NCBI GenBank assembly: GCA_030867875.1
Contig: JAOWCC010001634.1
Coordinates: 50,750,021 to 50,814,020, forward strand
Length of the DNA stretch: 64,000 bases
From: Actinernus sp. WN-2022
Taxonomy: Eukaryota > Cnidaria > Anthozoa > Actiniaria > Actinernidae
Direction: 5' to 3'
The notes under the pieces are model-generated. The model had not been told where the DNA came from. It searched no databases and saw only the letters and a program-made list of their open reading frames with translations. Shown in pieces: positions 11,577 through 20,745 of this stretch. A program made the translations under genes and the position numbers. Within the stretch, counting starts at the first letter, position 1. Every line of letters starts with the position of its first letter.

Positions 11577-13539
11577 ATGCGTTTAACAGAATATTTTCAC
11601 GATTATAACACTTCTAATTCAAACCAACCTGTTAATCCCTTTCACCTTAAGAGCACTTGGACGGCTCCCGCTGAAAGAGACACTGCTTTAAATGCTTTTT
11701 TAGATGCTATTAAAACTGAAATTACCACTAATAAACCTAATCGCATCTCTGATAATTTATCTAATAGTGAACGTAAAAGCATTCACCGACTTAACGGCAA
11801 CGACAAGACATCGTCATCAAACCCGCAGACAAGGGGTCTGGTACGGTGGTAATGGACAGGACATGGTACAAAGACGAATGTAATCGACAACTCAATAACC
11901 ATAAATTTTATAAACAACTCGACGCAGACATCACTAACGACATACAAAAACGCATCATATTTTATGTTCAACGCATGCTTAAGAACGGGACTATCAATGA
12001 CAAAACCAAACAATACCTCATACACACCAACGTCAAACCTGGACGATTTTACATACTGCCCAAAATACACAAACCTGGAAACCCTGGCCGTCCCATAGTT
12101 TCATCTAATAGCCATCCCACAGAACGCATCTCTGAATTTGTTGATCATCAACTTAAACCTTTAGTATCTTCTCTTTCTTCTTACGTTAAAGACACTAACG
12201 ATTTCCTTAACAAACTTCGCATACTTGCTAAACCTCCAGCTATAACGCTATGCTTGACACTCTTGACGTTTCCTCGTTGTATACTAACATACCTCACAAC
12301 GAAGGTATTGATGCATGCCGTCACTTCCTTCAAACTCGTAACAACAAACACATTCCTACTGAAACGCTCTGTGATTTAATACGCATGATCCTTACTATGA
12401 ATAACTTCTCATTTAATAATAATCACTATCTCCAGATCCACGGTACAGCTATGGGGACCCGTATGGCCCCCTCTTTTGCTAATTTATTCCTTGGTAATTT
12501 TGAAACTAACGCTCTTTCCAAAGCCCCTTACAAACCACACACTTGGTTGAGATATATCGATGATATTTTTATGCCTGTGATTTGGACGGAGGGCCAAGAT
12601 CGTTTAAAAGTATTCATCGATTATCTCAACGCTCTTCATCCTACCATTAAATTCACTTCGTCTTACAGTTTCACCGACATCTCTTTTCTCGATGTCACAG
12701 TCATCTTTAAAGACGGTAACACCGAGACTGATCTCTACACCAAACCTACTGATAAACACCAACACCTTCTCTACTCTTCATGTCATCCTTTACATACTAA
12801 AAAAGCTATCCCTTTTAGTTTAGCACTCCGCATTCGTCGCATTTGTTCCACTGACGAAACCTTCAAACTTCGCACTAATGAATTATACGTGCTGCTAATA
12901 TTTCTCGTAACGATGCTTTACAGGCTAAACATGCACAAGATTCTAAGCGAATTCCTTTCGTCATCACATATAATCCAGCACTATCTAATATTTCATCACT
13001 GATTCGTAAACATTCTCACATACTGTTTTCTTCAATCGTTGTAAAGACGTTTTTGTTAACCTACCTCTCGTCGCTCACCGCCGTTGCCCTAACCTTCGTG
13101 ACCTACTTGTCAAATCACAACTACGTAATGTGACTAACAAACGGCCTGCTCTTCCATCTGGCTCTTTCCGCTGCGGAAAAAACTGTGCCACTTGGCCTTA
13201 CATTAATCATGGCCTCGTTAGCTACACTTTTTCTTCCACCGGGGAAACCCGTTTCATTAAGTCACACATCACTTGTAACACTAGTAACGTTATCTACATG
13301 GTACAATGCAATCGCTGCCGCTCGGTGAAACTAAACGACGGCTCAAAGACCGATTTAATGAACACAGACGAGCAGTTGACAAATTTAATATTAAATCTAA
13401 ACCTACCACAGTTTCTGAACATTTCCTTTCCTGCTCTAACCATTCTAATACTGACATGCAACTTATCCCCTTAGAAATAATTTATTCTTCGCGAGACTCT
13501 ATTCGTAAAGCCAGAGTCATATCTTATCGACATAGCTAA
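11577..13539 (+). pseudogene. PLE reverse transcriptase + GIY-YIG, frameshifted
   Basis: Parts in order: N-terminal region (11577-11820); after a frame change, the KPADKGSGTVVMDR region, KPGRFYILPKIHKPGNPGRP and SYVKDTNDFL (11815-12240); after a second frameshift, LDVSSLYTNIPHNEG, GTAMGTRMAPSFANLFLG and the catalytic RYIDDIF (12250-12880); after a third shift, a region that reaches NVIYMVQCNRC (13130-13320); and GETKRRLKDRFNEHRRA in another frame (13320-13539). Between the last two the family's Y-I-G step is deleted, which causes the frame change and removes part of the GIY-YIG core. Motif order is diagnostic of PLEs. Confidence 0.9.
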
Positions 13540-13715
13540 AACTCTTGAACCTCTCGGCATGAACAAACGTGATGAAACTTAATATGTTATCTTGTAGACC
13601 CGTGTTTTTATGTTATCTCAAATCCATATTTTTACTTACGTCATTTCCTTTTTCCTCTTAGATTGTGTAATCACCTTGATATTTATACTTGCCATTGTGA
13701 AATATTCATTTGTAA

Positions 13716-13770
13716 GATCTACCTGAAGAAGGCTGGTTTGGCCAGCCGAAATATCGTAGAATTCTCAATA
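13716..13770 (+). ncRNA. Hammerhead-like motif at the PLE 3' end
   Basis: CTGAAGA (13723-13729), stem II GGCTGG/CCAGCC, and GAAA (13748-13751), followed by TATCGT. CUGANGA-stem II-GAAA is the hammerhead core. Stems I and III are weak by eye, so activity is doubtful. The same block recurs at 20015-20060. Confidence 0.55.
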
Positions 13771-13949
13771 TATACGTTGTTCGATCAGCTTTTCTGTACG
13801 TAGTCCTTGGACTTGTTTACTTATTGGTATTTTTGGCTGATCAGATCTCTCCGCAAGATCCAACGTACCACCGACAGAATTGTCGTATACGGTTTTTGCT
13901 ATTTTTTATTATTCATTCTGTTGCCGCATTTTTATCGCCAGCCACGCTT

Positions 13950-14929
13950 GGCATAAATGACCCTAAAATCTATCACTTTGCTATATTTTCAAAAGTTTCC
14001 AACGTAGAAGATTGATTGAAGACCGATGACCTAAACGAAATCCGATGCTTTGAACTACCGTAGCCATTTTGATGACGTCACAGTTACGTCATATATCCAT
14101 TTATAATAGGTTTCTCGATGTTTTCAATTACCTTTAACATCAGTAAATTTTATATTTTCGATTTCCCATGATGTCGACAACAAAGAAACCGAAAACCCGA
14201 GTTCGATTGGTTAAGAGGAAGAAAAGTTATTAAATTTTGAATTTTGGCAATTTTCCCGCCAAACTTTGGCGGGAAATATTCAATACAGAACCATTTACAA
14301 AATAACTTCTTCATTCATCTTTTAGAGTTTAAAATATTTGTTTACAACAATCTAGCAATCAAAAGAGTAAATCGGTACCCACAACCGTATGTTTTTAGAA
14401 TTTTCATTTTTTGAGAGGAAATACTTTAAAATTCACAGTGAAAAAGAGGAAACGTCATTATGACGTCATATATTTTTGAAAGTGTCTTTAAAAAATAACT
14501 ATTCGGGTATTTTTCGGGTTTTAAAGAGGTACTGTACTTACTGTACACTGAATCGCCGCAATATGGTATTTTTTATGTTTCTTCAATTTAGAAAGCATGA
14601 CTGATGTCAGACCCATGACGTCAGAAAATGTGACGTCACAGAAAACTTCAGTTCTTAATAACTCAGCAAATATTTATCGTAGAGACTTTAAAATTGCGGC
14701 AATCAAAAACACACATTATAGGTAACGCACAATTTGACCTTAAAAGGAGTCGTTCGATATGACGTCACACTAACGTCAATATACAACTGTGTTCGATCCT
14801 AAAGATGTTATTACATTTTAATATTAACATACAAAAATTTCGTTAAATTTGACAGCGAATTAAACAAGATGTGCTGGTTTATATATTTTTGGCTCGCTTT
14901 TAGTGATCGATTTTGAGGTAACTTATGCC
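13950..14929. mobile_element. 980-bp TIR element rich in TGACGTCA
   Basis: Imperfect terminal inverted repeats of about 28 bp: GGCATAAATGACCCTAAAAT at the left and, inverted, ...TTTTGAGGTAACTTATGCC at the right. It interrupts the poly-G/C-ended element, which continues at 'atgcgtgtgcaagcactg'. It contains several TGACGTCA or near copies (14073, 14463, 14618, 14634, 14760). No coding potential. A truncated minus-strand relative lies at about 61780-62040. Confidence 0.75.
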
Positions 14930-15263
14930 ATGCGTGTGCAAGCACTGAGGTTCCCATACATCTCGTACTTCAGTACTTATCTATGTACTTCATCTGCTGA
15001 TTTGTTTACCCAATGACACGTCCCGCCTTGAAATGTTCCGTATTTTGCATGCAATCCCGGTACGCGGTATATCCGACCGTGTTTTGAAAACAATTTAAAG
15101 AAGGGGCAATCAGGGTTTTTTTTTCCCCAAAAGGGGGCAATCAGGGTTGTGGAGCTCGGATTGGGTCAAACAGGGTCAGGGTCTGAGTCTCTTGGCCTCA
15201 CATACATACCCATTTTTCATGTAAGTACCCCCCCCCCCCCCCCTCTCCCCCCGGGAATATAAC

Positions 15264-15728
15264 TACGTCTGTCCCAGAGAGCGACTTCTCCTCGTCATAC
15301 AGCCCCTTGTAGTAACTTTGCTATTTTGCAAAAATGATACGAGTACACCTCGCCAGCAGGTCATGCAATAAACGCCAAATTGATGTATACTATATATTTC
15401 CCTGCCCAATAAGTTTTGTTAACTAAATACATTCGGTCCCTTATATGCTAGATGATCCTAGCTAGATACCAGGTAAAGTTATCTATATATCTATCTGCAA
15501 AGTTTTGCTTAAAAAATATAAGTCACAGAGTAAATTACAGTCTGGTGTATGCACGCACTCAAACATAATTAAAAAATATTGATTACAAAATAAAGCTCAA
15601 CACTGAACATTTGGCGTTGAATGTAGTTGGCTACAACCCTGGTCAAAAGGGTTGGGACACTTAACAAACGTGTCAATGCTGATGTAGACAAAATGTAGAG
15701 TCAGGTACTAATTGTTCGAGATAGCATA
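15264..15728. other. No gene recognised
   Basis: Non-coding sequence between the poly-G/C-ended element and a 32-bp minisatellite. Confidence 0.5.
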
Positions 15729-15957
15729 TAGACACTCGTTGCTACCTTGTGTGTCCTATTGACACTAGTCGCTATACCTTGTGTCTCCTATTGACACTAG
15801 TTGCTATACCTTGTGTGTCCTACTGAAACTAGTTGCTATACCTTGTGTGTCCTATTGACACTAGTTGCTATACCTTGTGTGTCCTAATGACACTAGTTGC
15901 TATACCTTGTGTGTCCTAATGACACTAGTTGCTACCTTGTGCCAAGTGTCCTATTGA
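15729..15957. repeat. 32-bp minisatellite, about 7 copies
   Basis: Unit 'gacactagttgctatacctt' plus 'gtgtgtcctaat', with one or two changes per copy. Confidence 0.9.
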
Positions 15958-16209
15958 CCAGGACTGTAGCTTATACAACAGTGCAGGACCAGTCTGTTCG
16001 ATTCCCATGGACTAAAGATAGTTATAACTATATAAGGAGACCGATAGTATTAGTACTCGTCATCATAACTGGAGGTCAGCTGTTCCTTCATCTTTAATAT
16101 TCTCTTCTTGAATTCCCTCACAGAGTCTCGCGAACCCTGTCGAAATTTGAATGAAACGCAACAAACTGAGTACCTTTTAATTGTTTTGTTTTGACGAAGT
16201 GTTCTAAAG

Positions 16210-16397
16210 GCTGGTTTTCACTAGCGATGGAAGCAGAACCGGAGGCATAAGGCAATGTAAGTATAGCATGCAAGCGAGATTTTCGCTTCTGAACGAGGCT
16301 AATGCTTAATATGCTTCCGTCGTGTTGATTTTCACTAGAACATAAGTTTCTTATGCTTACGCTTCCGTTTCTGCTTCCGTCGCTAGTGAAAACCAGG
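16210..16397. mobile_element. ~188-bp MITE
   Basis: TIRs CTGGTTTTCACTAGCGA.GG and the inverted CGCTAGTGAAAACCAG, extended by GAAGCAGAA/TTCTGCTTC. A GGC on both sides may be the target duplication. Confidence 0.8.
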
Positions 16398-16417
16398 CTT
16401 AGCGCTTTTTCACGGCG

Positions 16418-16638
16418 GTCAGCACGTGGCCAGCACGTGGTCAGCACGTGGCCAGCACGTGGTCAGCACGCGGTCAGCATGAAGTCAGCATGTGGTCAGC
16501 ACGTGGCCAGCACGTGGTCAGCACGCGGTCAGCATGTGGTCAGCACGTGGCCAGCATGTGGTCAGCACGTGGCCAGCATGTGGTCAGCACGCGGTCAGCA
16601 TGCAGTCAGTACGCCGTCAGCATGTGGTCAGCACGCCC
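16418..16638. repeat. 11-bp minisatellite with E-box palindromes, about 20 copies
   Basis: Unit gTCAGCACGTGg or gCCAGCACGTGg. Eight copies keep CACGTG; others have CATGTG or CACGCG. Because 11 is not a multiple of 3, every frame reads the same GQH/VST/SAR pattern, so the ORFs are artefacts. Confidence 0.93.
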
Positions 16639-16684
16639 TTGTCAAGTTTTTACTCATTCCCATTCGTCTCTCGGACAAACATAC

Positions 16685-16770
16685 AGTAGTAATAATAATA
16701 ACAACAACAACAACTTTATTTATGTCAAAGTTCATATAACTGAGGGGAAATCCCTCTAATAATTTAAAAA
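16685..16770 (-). mobile_element. Probable LINE 3' tail
   Basis: Plus strand (AAT)n(AAC)n followed by 'tttatttatgtcaaagttca'; read on the minus strand this is a LINE 3' end with a TTG/TTA tail. Similar tails occur near 51160 and 63045. Confidence 0.4.
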
Positions 16771-17164
16771 ATAACTAAGATAGCTACATTAGATTATATA
16801 TGTGAGTGTAGGTTTATGTTATTTTCCTTTGTTTAGTAGCTATAGAAATCACATATATACATGCATTGTTCTGAAAATGTATTCTTCTGAAAATGTTGTG
16901 AGGGCCGAAATTTTTGAGATTTTACTGCTCTCTAAAACACTGGTTTCCTGTGTTCTGGAGGCTAAACTTTGGCTTAGCATTACAACAGCAATTTCATTTT
17001 ACATGCCAGGTATGTCAAAACTTTGATGACACCCCCAAGGAGTAGGTAAACTCTTTGATGACCCCCCTAAAAAAGCACTTAAAACTTGTTTTGCTCCCCC
17101 CCCCCCCCAATGATTTAACCGACCCCCCCCCCCCCCCCCCCCAGCCATAAATAATGAACACTCC
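16771..17164. other. No gene recognised; poly-C runs
   Basis: Contains two long C runs (about 17095-17145) that resemble ends of the poly-G/C repeats. Otherwise unclassified; it would hold the 3' UTR of the defensin-like gene. Confidence 0.5.
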
Positions 17165-17182
17165 CTAAGACAGTGACAGTGA
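17165..17182 (-). CDS. Possible terminal exon of the defensin-like gene
   Basis: After the exon 2 donor, a 54-nt stretch ends in 'ctgtttttcttag', followed by five codons and TAG in phase 0. A 54-nt intron is very short. If it is retained instead, the frame stays open for 17 codons to a TAG at 17183-17185, adding a seventh cysteine. The sequence cannot decide which end is used. Confidence 0.35.
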   Translation of the reverse strand, partial: SLSLS

Positions 17183-17236
17183 CTAAGAAAAACAGACAGA
17201 CTTATTCGCAGTCTTGACTAGTGACAACATACTTAC

Positions 17237-17361
17237 TGGTTCGAATGGTAAACAGCATACTAGAGGTGCTACACATCCCCGTATGCTGCCAAAGTTCTTG
17301 TAGCCGTTTTGACATTTTAACGTACACGGGAACATCATGTCATCTTCAATCAGGCACTTGG
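17237..17361 (-). CDS. Defensin-like peptide gene, exon 2 (six-cysteine domain)
   Basis: 125-nt exon between acceptor 'gtctttcttgtag' and donor GTAAGTAT. It starts with two bases that complete the codon opened by exon 1. It encodes 41 residues with all six cysteines, spaced C-x9-C-x3-C-x12-C-x5-C-C, with Gly directly before cysteine 4 and Pro after the CC pair. This fits the beta-defensin/big-defensin range (C-x4-9-C-x3-5-C-x9-14-C-x4-7-CC). Signal exon plus single cysteine exon is also the usual defensin gene layout. Net charge looks near neutral, not strongly cationic, so a toxin or other disulfide-rich secreted peptide is an alternative. No similar second copy was seen. Confidence 0.68.
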
Positions 17362-17551
17362 CTACAAGAAAGACGTGCGTTAGATAAGGCCTGGGTGCAT
17401 TGTGAATGTCAGTGTTGCTTCGGTGAGCAAACGGGAAATATTGCTCGCGACATGTTTATCGCATCTTGAGAAACACTGCATGAAATTCACAAATGTTCAC
17501 GCAACAGTTGAGAATCCTTCGGCCAGTCTTTTAGGTCCCGGCGGACTTTAG

Positions 17552-18030
17552 GTACGTGTAGTGGTATGTGTATATACGTGTAGTGGTATGTATATATACG
17601 TGTAGTGGTATGTGTATATACGTGTAGTGGTATGTGTATATACGTGTAGTGGTATGTGTATATACGTGTAGTGGTATGTGTATATACGTGTAGTGGTATG
17701 TGTATATACGTGTAGTGGTATGTGTATATACGTGTAGTGGTATGTGTATATACGTGTAGTGGTATGTATATATACGTGTAGTGGTATGTGTATATACGTG
17801 TAGTGGTATGTGTATATACGTGTAGTGGTATGTGTATATACGTGTAGTGGTATGTGTATATACGTGTAGTGGTATGTGTATATACGTGTAGTGGTATGTG
17901 TATATACGTGTAGTGGTATGTGTATATACGTGTAGTGGCATGTGCATATACGTGTAGTGGTATGTGCATATACGTGTAGTGGTATGTGTATATACGTGTA
18001 GTGGTATGTATATATACGTGTAGTGGTACA
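17552..18030. repeat. 22-bp minisatellite, about 22 copies, in the defensin-like gene intron
   Basis: Unit 'gtagtggtatgtgtatatac' plus 'gt'. Very homogeneous. Three overlapping minus-strand ORFs (YTYIHIPLHV repeats) come from the unit length not being divisible by 3 and are not genes. Confidence 0.95.
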
Positions 18031-18092
18031 CATTCTCCATGCATCAGGTGCTGCATACGATGACAATTAAGGCACGAACCATTGGAATGAAG

Positions 18093-18476
18093 TTAAAGTG
18101 CAAGTATCATGTCAAAAAAAATATAATTTATATTGTACTATTGTGTTTGTTTCTCACAAAAAGGTATTAATCTTGCAGATTTTGTAAAATTTCTGACATT
18201 TAATCCCTAGTTTTGGTTACTTGTCGTGGATCCTGTGACGTCATAAGATGAATTAACTCCCTCCCAAGAGAAAACTACTACAATAAAATCCCGTAGCTTT
18301 CAATTGTGACATCACAAGATGCATCAATCCCGCAATTCGGGTACCTTTTATTCTAGTTGAATTGCTGCTCCAGTCTATCGAAGAAAACTAATTTAGACAA
18401 CTGACTGAAGTATATTAGAAACAGAATTTGGAGAAAAAAGAGTTAATGTTGTTTTATGGCTTTACTTGCACTTTAA
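18093..18476. mobile_element. 384-bp TIR element in the defensin-like gene intron
   Basis: Terminal inverted repeats TTAAAGTGCAAGTA and TACTTGCACTTTAA. The interior includes GTGACGTCATAAGATG and GTGACATCACAAGATG, a second related pair. No coding potential. Confidence 0.65.
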
Positions 18477-18916
18477 GAATCGTTAAAACATAAAAATAAC
18501 TAAAGTAAATGCATGAATCGTAAAGTCATTTATATAATCGTTGGTTGAAATATGCCAAAATTATTAAGAACAACTGTCAGTAAATACGATGGGTTTAATT
18601 GTATTGTTGTGATACAGAGAAACCAACTCTAGCTGGTAATCATCTAGTAGTCGTCCCGTCGTATCCGTCATGGACATCGGGAGCGGTAAGCCGCGACCAT
18701 ATAATGTGAAAGTGCATTTCAGAAGTCAATTATATTCAGCGATTTTCTACATGAACTAAGACGATAAGATGAAAACCAAAACCATATTAACCCAACTTGG
18801 ATAAATATTTATCAGTAAAGGTACAGTACCGATGATTTAGGTGACAACCAGCCGATATTCACCGAATATATTATGTTCACCAGTATTTGGCGGCGTCTAC
18901 CGAGGGAGCTACTCAC
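18477..18916. other. Intron sequence, no feature recognised
   Basis: Part of the intron between the two defensin-like exons. No coding signal. Confidence 0.5.
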
Positions 18917-19010
18917 GTTTATCTTGACTGTCCTCTGTAACCGTTGAATAGACGCTTTGTAGTGATATGAGAGCGACTAGGAAGATGCATATCGTAGCAG
19001 TAAAACTCAT
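18917..19010 (-). CDS. Defensin-like peptide gene, exon 1 (signal peptide)
   Basis: ATG at 19010 opens 31 codons plus one base before donor GTGAGT. The product starts MSFTATICIFLVALISLQSV, a typical signal peptide with a likely cleavage after V-Y-S. A short acidic segment follows (TVTEDSQDK). The exon ends in phase 1 and joins exon 2 in frame after a 1555-nt intron. Upstream, a TATA-like TAAATATA (minus strand, near 19176-19183) and an AG-ending pyrimidine tract just before the ATG suggest either a close promoter or a 5'-UTR intron. This first exon shows only that the product is secreted. Confidence 0.75.
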
Positions 19011-19211
19011 CTTTATCCTATTATTAAAAAAAACACTTTAAAAGGTAAATAGCCGTGTAGAGCAGGTAGCTAGGTAGCATGTGGCCGCAGTGAATGGTGG
19101 TAGATCAGTGAATCGACAACACTAACAGGAATGTTATCATCACTTCATGTCAAGCCAACACTTAACTGTACTCGTATATTTAGCCTGAATTTCAGCCGTC
19201 TCCTCTGGTTC

Positions 19212-19990
19212 GTTCCTCCCGAGAGATCCAATAGCCGATAATGCCGTCCAGTGACGTCAAGGCGGATTAACAATTTAATTTATGCAAATAAAACTGTCAC
19301 GGCGGTAGTCACCTGAGAGTTCGTGAGAAATATTTATTTGAGATTATGCCGACCAAAATAAAAGCCTTATCTATATTATATATCTCCATCCCATTTGCTT
19401 CTCAAGTGCCTCTTATGCTGTGAAAGCCTTTCCGAAGCAACAAATCGTTATATTATATTTGGAGGCAAAGTACAGTTGATCTTTGTCTTTCCGTTGATCT
19501 TTGTACATGTCTCGCGATCTGCCGTTCGAATCGACACAGCTACGAGATATGATGCAACAGAAAAGTAGAAAAATTAATGGAGAATTTTCGAAGAAATACG
19601 AAGACTCGGGAAAGAACAGTTCGAAGAAGAGAGTAGCGACATTCTTTACCACTGCGAGTGTGAACAAATAATCGATTGTCAACAACCCCGCGGACGCGAC
19701 GCGATAAAATGTACATGTTTACAGGTTAGTCGGCCGGTTATTGTGCAGGACACTTTCAATCCATTTCCAGATGTTTTCCTTACTAATTCAAGGTCTTTGC
19801 CAAATACAATCACCCCACTGAAACTCAACGATGAACAATCGCGAGTCCAAAGTGAATCCTGCCGTCTTCTCGGCTGATAATTATGATAATTATGCGAAAT
19901 TATAGAATATGAACCAATCAAAGATCACTACCAGGTTTTCTGGTAGTGACGTCACTGGACGGCATTATCGGCGTCTCTCTCGGGAGGAAC
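19212..19990. mobile_element. Inverted-repeat pair enclosing ~690 bp
   Basis: Arms 19212-19259 and 19947-19990 are inverted copies of GTTCCTCCCGAGAGA..., including a TGACGTCA. The right arm abuts the PLE 3' fragment. Inside lies unclassified sequence with a 53-codon plus-strand ORF at 19509-19670 (lysine-rich, ends VNK). This could be a TIR element or a relic of a PLE inverted terminal arrangement. Confidence 0.6.
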
Positions 19991-19991
19991 C

Positions 19992-20117
19992 ATTGTGAAA
20001 TATTCATTTTTAAGATCTACCTGAAGAAGGCTGGTTTGGCCAGCCGAAATATCGTAGAATTCTCAATATATACGTTGTTCGATCAGCTTTTCTGTAGTCC
20101 TTGGACTTGTTTACTTA
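19992..20117 (+). mobile_element. PLE 3' terminal fragment
   Basis: About 125 bp almost identical to 13690-13827 in the decayed PLE, from 'cattgtgaaatattcattt' to 'ccttggacttgtttactta'. It begins exactly at the right arm of the 19212/19990 inverted repeat. Only the 3' end is present. Confidence 0.85.
20015..20060 (+). ncRNA. Hammerhead-like motif in the PLE fragment
   Basis: CTGAAGA (20021-20027), the same stem II (GGCTGG/CCAGCC) and GAAA (20046-20049) as in the 13.7-kb copy. The core is preserved though the rest of the element is absent. Confidence 0.5.
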
Positions 20118-20657
20118 TCGTATATTGCGCTTAAGGTTTTCTTCTGTTTCGTACGGAAAACTATAGTGTGAAATCCCAAATATTGCCCCACCCAGCCACG
20201 ATCAGACTCTTTATGACAATGTATGAATTACACACGCCTTTCAAGAGCCAGAACATCACAAAGAGGATGAATCGATCTAAAGTCAGCACAATGCGAAGGC
20301 CAGCTGATTTCTGGTAAGAAATACATCTTTGTTGGATCACACTACGAGTAGCACGGAACCTCTCGAGACCTGTATTCTTTTTGCACCCATAATACCATAC
20401 TTCTATTGTTTTTGTACTGCACTTTCTAAAGGTTAGGTGTTTTGTATTGTTGGGTACTGAGGCCAATACTGTCGCTCGTTTCGAGAAGTTCCACCGGACC
20501 CCACACCGCAGTGAAAACAAACACGTTATGGACCCCTGACATACCATGGTGGACGTCTAAAACACTTGCTTTACATGTTCTTGACAATGTTTTGATCGGT
20601 ATAGCTATTCGCGCAAGAGGAGGGGTTACTAGGCGCGCATAGGGTGCGTTCGATTGA
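20118..20657. other. No firm gene; coding-like ORFs on the minus strand
   Basis: A 128-codon minus-strand ORF (20161-20547) and an overlapping one (20426-20785, containing VHHGMSGVHNVFVFTAVWGP) lie here. They are longer than the surroundings would suggest, but I recognise no family and see no repeat explaining them. A spliced gene is possible and unproven. Confidence 0.3.
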
Positions 20658-20668
20658 CCATAGTTCCA

Positions 20669-20734
20669 ATCTCGTTCCCAGAGCCCGCGCTTTTTTTCGG
20701 CCGAAAAAAAACGCGGGCTCTGGGGACGAGATTG
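20669..20734. mobile_element. 66-bp palindromic element with 11-bp TSD
   Basis: Near-perfect arms ATCTCGTTCCCAGAGCCCGC.../...GCGGGCTCTGGGGACGAGAT meeting at CGGCCG, flanked by CCATAGTTCCA at 20658-20668 and 20735-20745. The duplication proves insertion of the hairpin as a unit. Confidence 0.92.
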
Positions 20735-20745
20735 CCATAGTTCCA

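Larger units (their letters stand above)
11446..13905 (+). mobile_element. Penelope-like element, decayed but nearly full coding region
   Basis: Inserted in the poly-G/C-ended element: compared with copy 1 the sequence leaves the shared path after 'ctactatgtta' near 11445 and rejoins at 'attctgttgccgcattttta' near 13915. It carries RT, linker and GIY-YIG regions plus a hammerhead-like 3' motif. At least three frameshifts make it inactive. The extreme ends are not resolved to the base. Confidence 0.85.
11238..15255. mobile_element. Poly-G/C-ended DNA element, copy 2, carrying two insertions
   Basis: Flanked by AATATAAC at 11230-11237 and 15256-15263 (8-bp TSD). The left end is CCGGGG... then GGTACTCCTGTTTGTGACGT; the right end is 'catgtaagtacccccc...gggg'-type C tract. 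The end regions (about 11238-11445 and 14930-15255) match copy 1 (723-1286) closely. The interior is enlarged from 0.56 to 4.0 kb by a PLE and a 980-bp TIR element. An 8-bp TSD suggests a hAT-like non-autonomous element. Confidence 0.85.

Noticed and set aside
16353..16759. Three plus-strand ORFs with GQH/VST/SAR repeats
   Set aside because: 11-bp repeat gives the same peptide in every frame.
17487..18066. Three overlapping minus-strand ORFs of 170-190 codons
   Set aside because: All are the 22-bp minisatellite in three frames, inside an intron.
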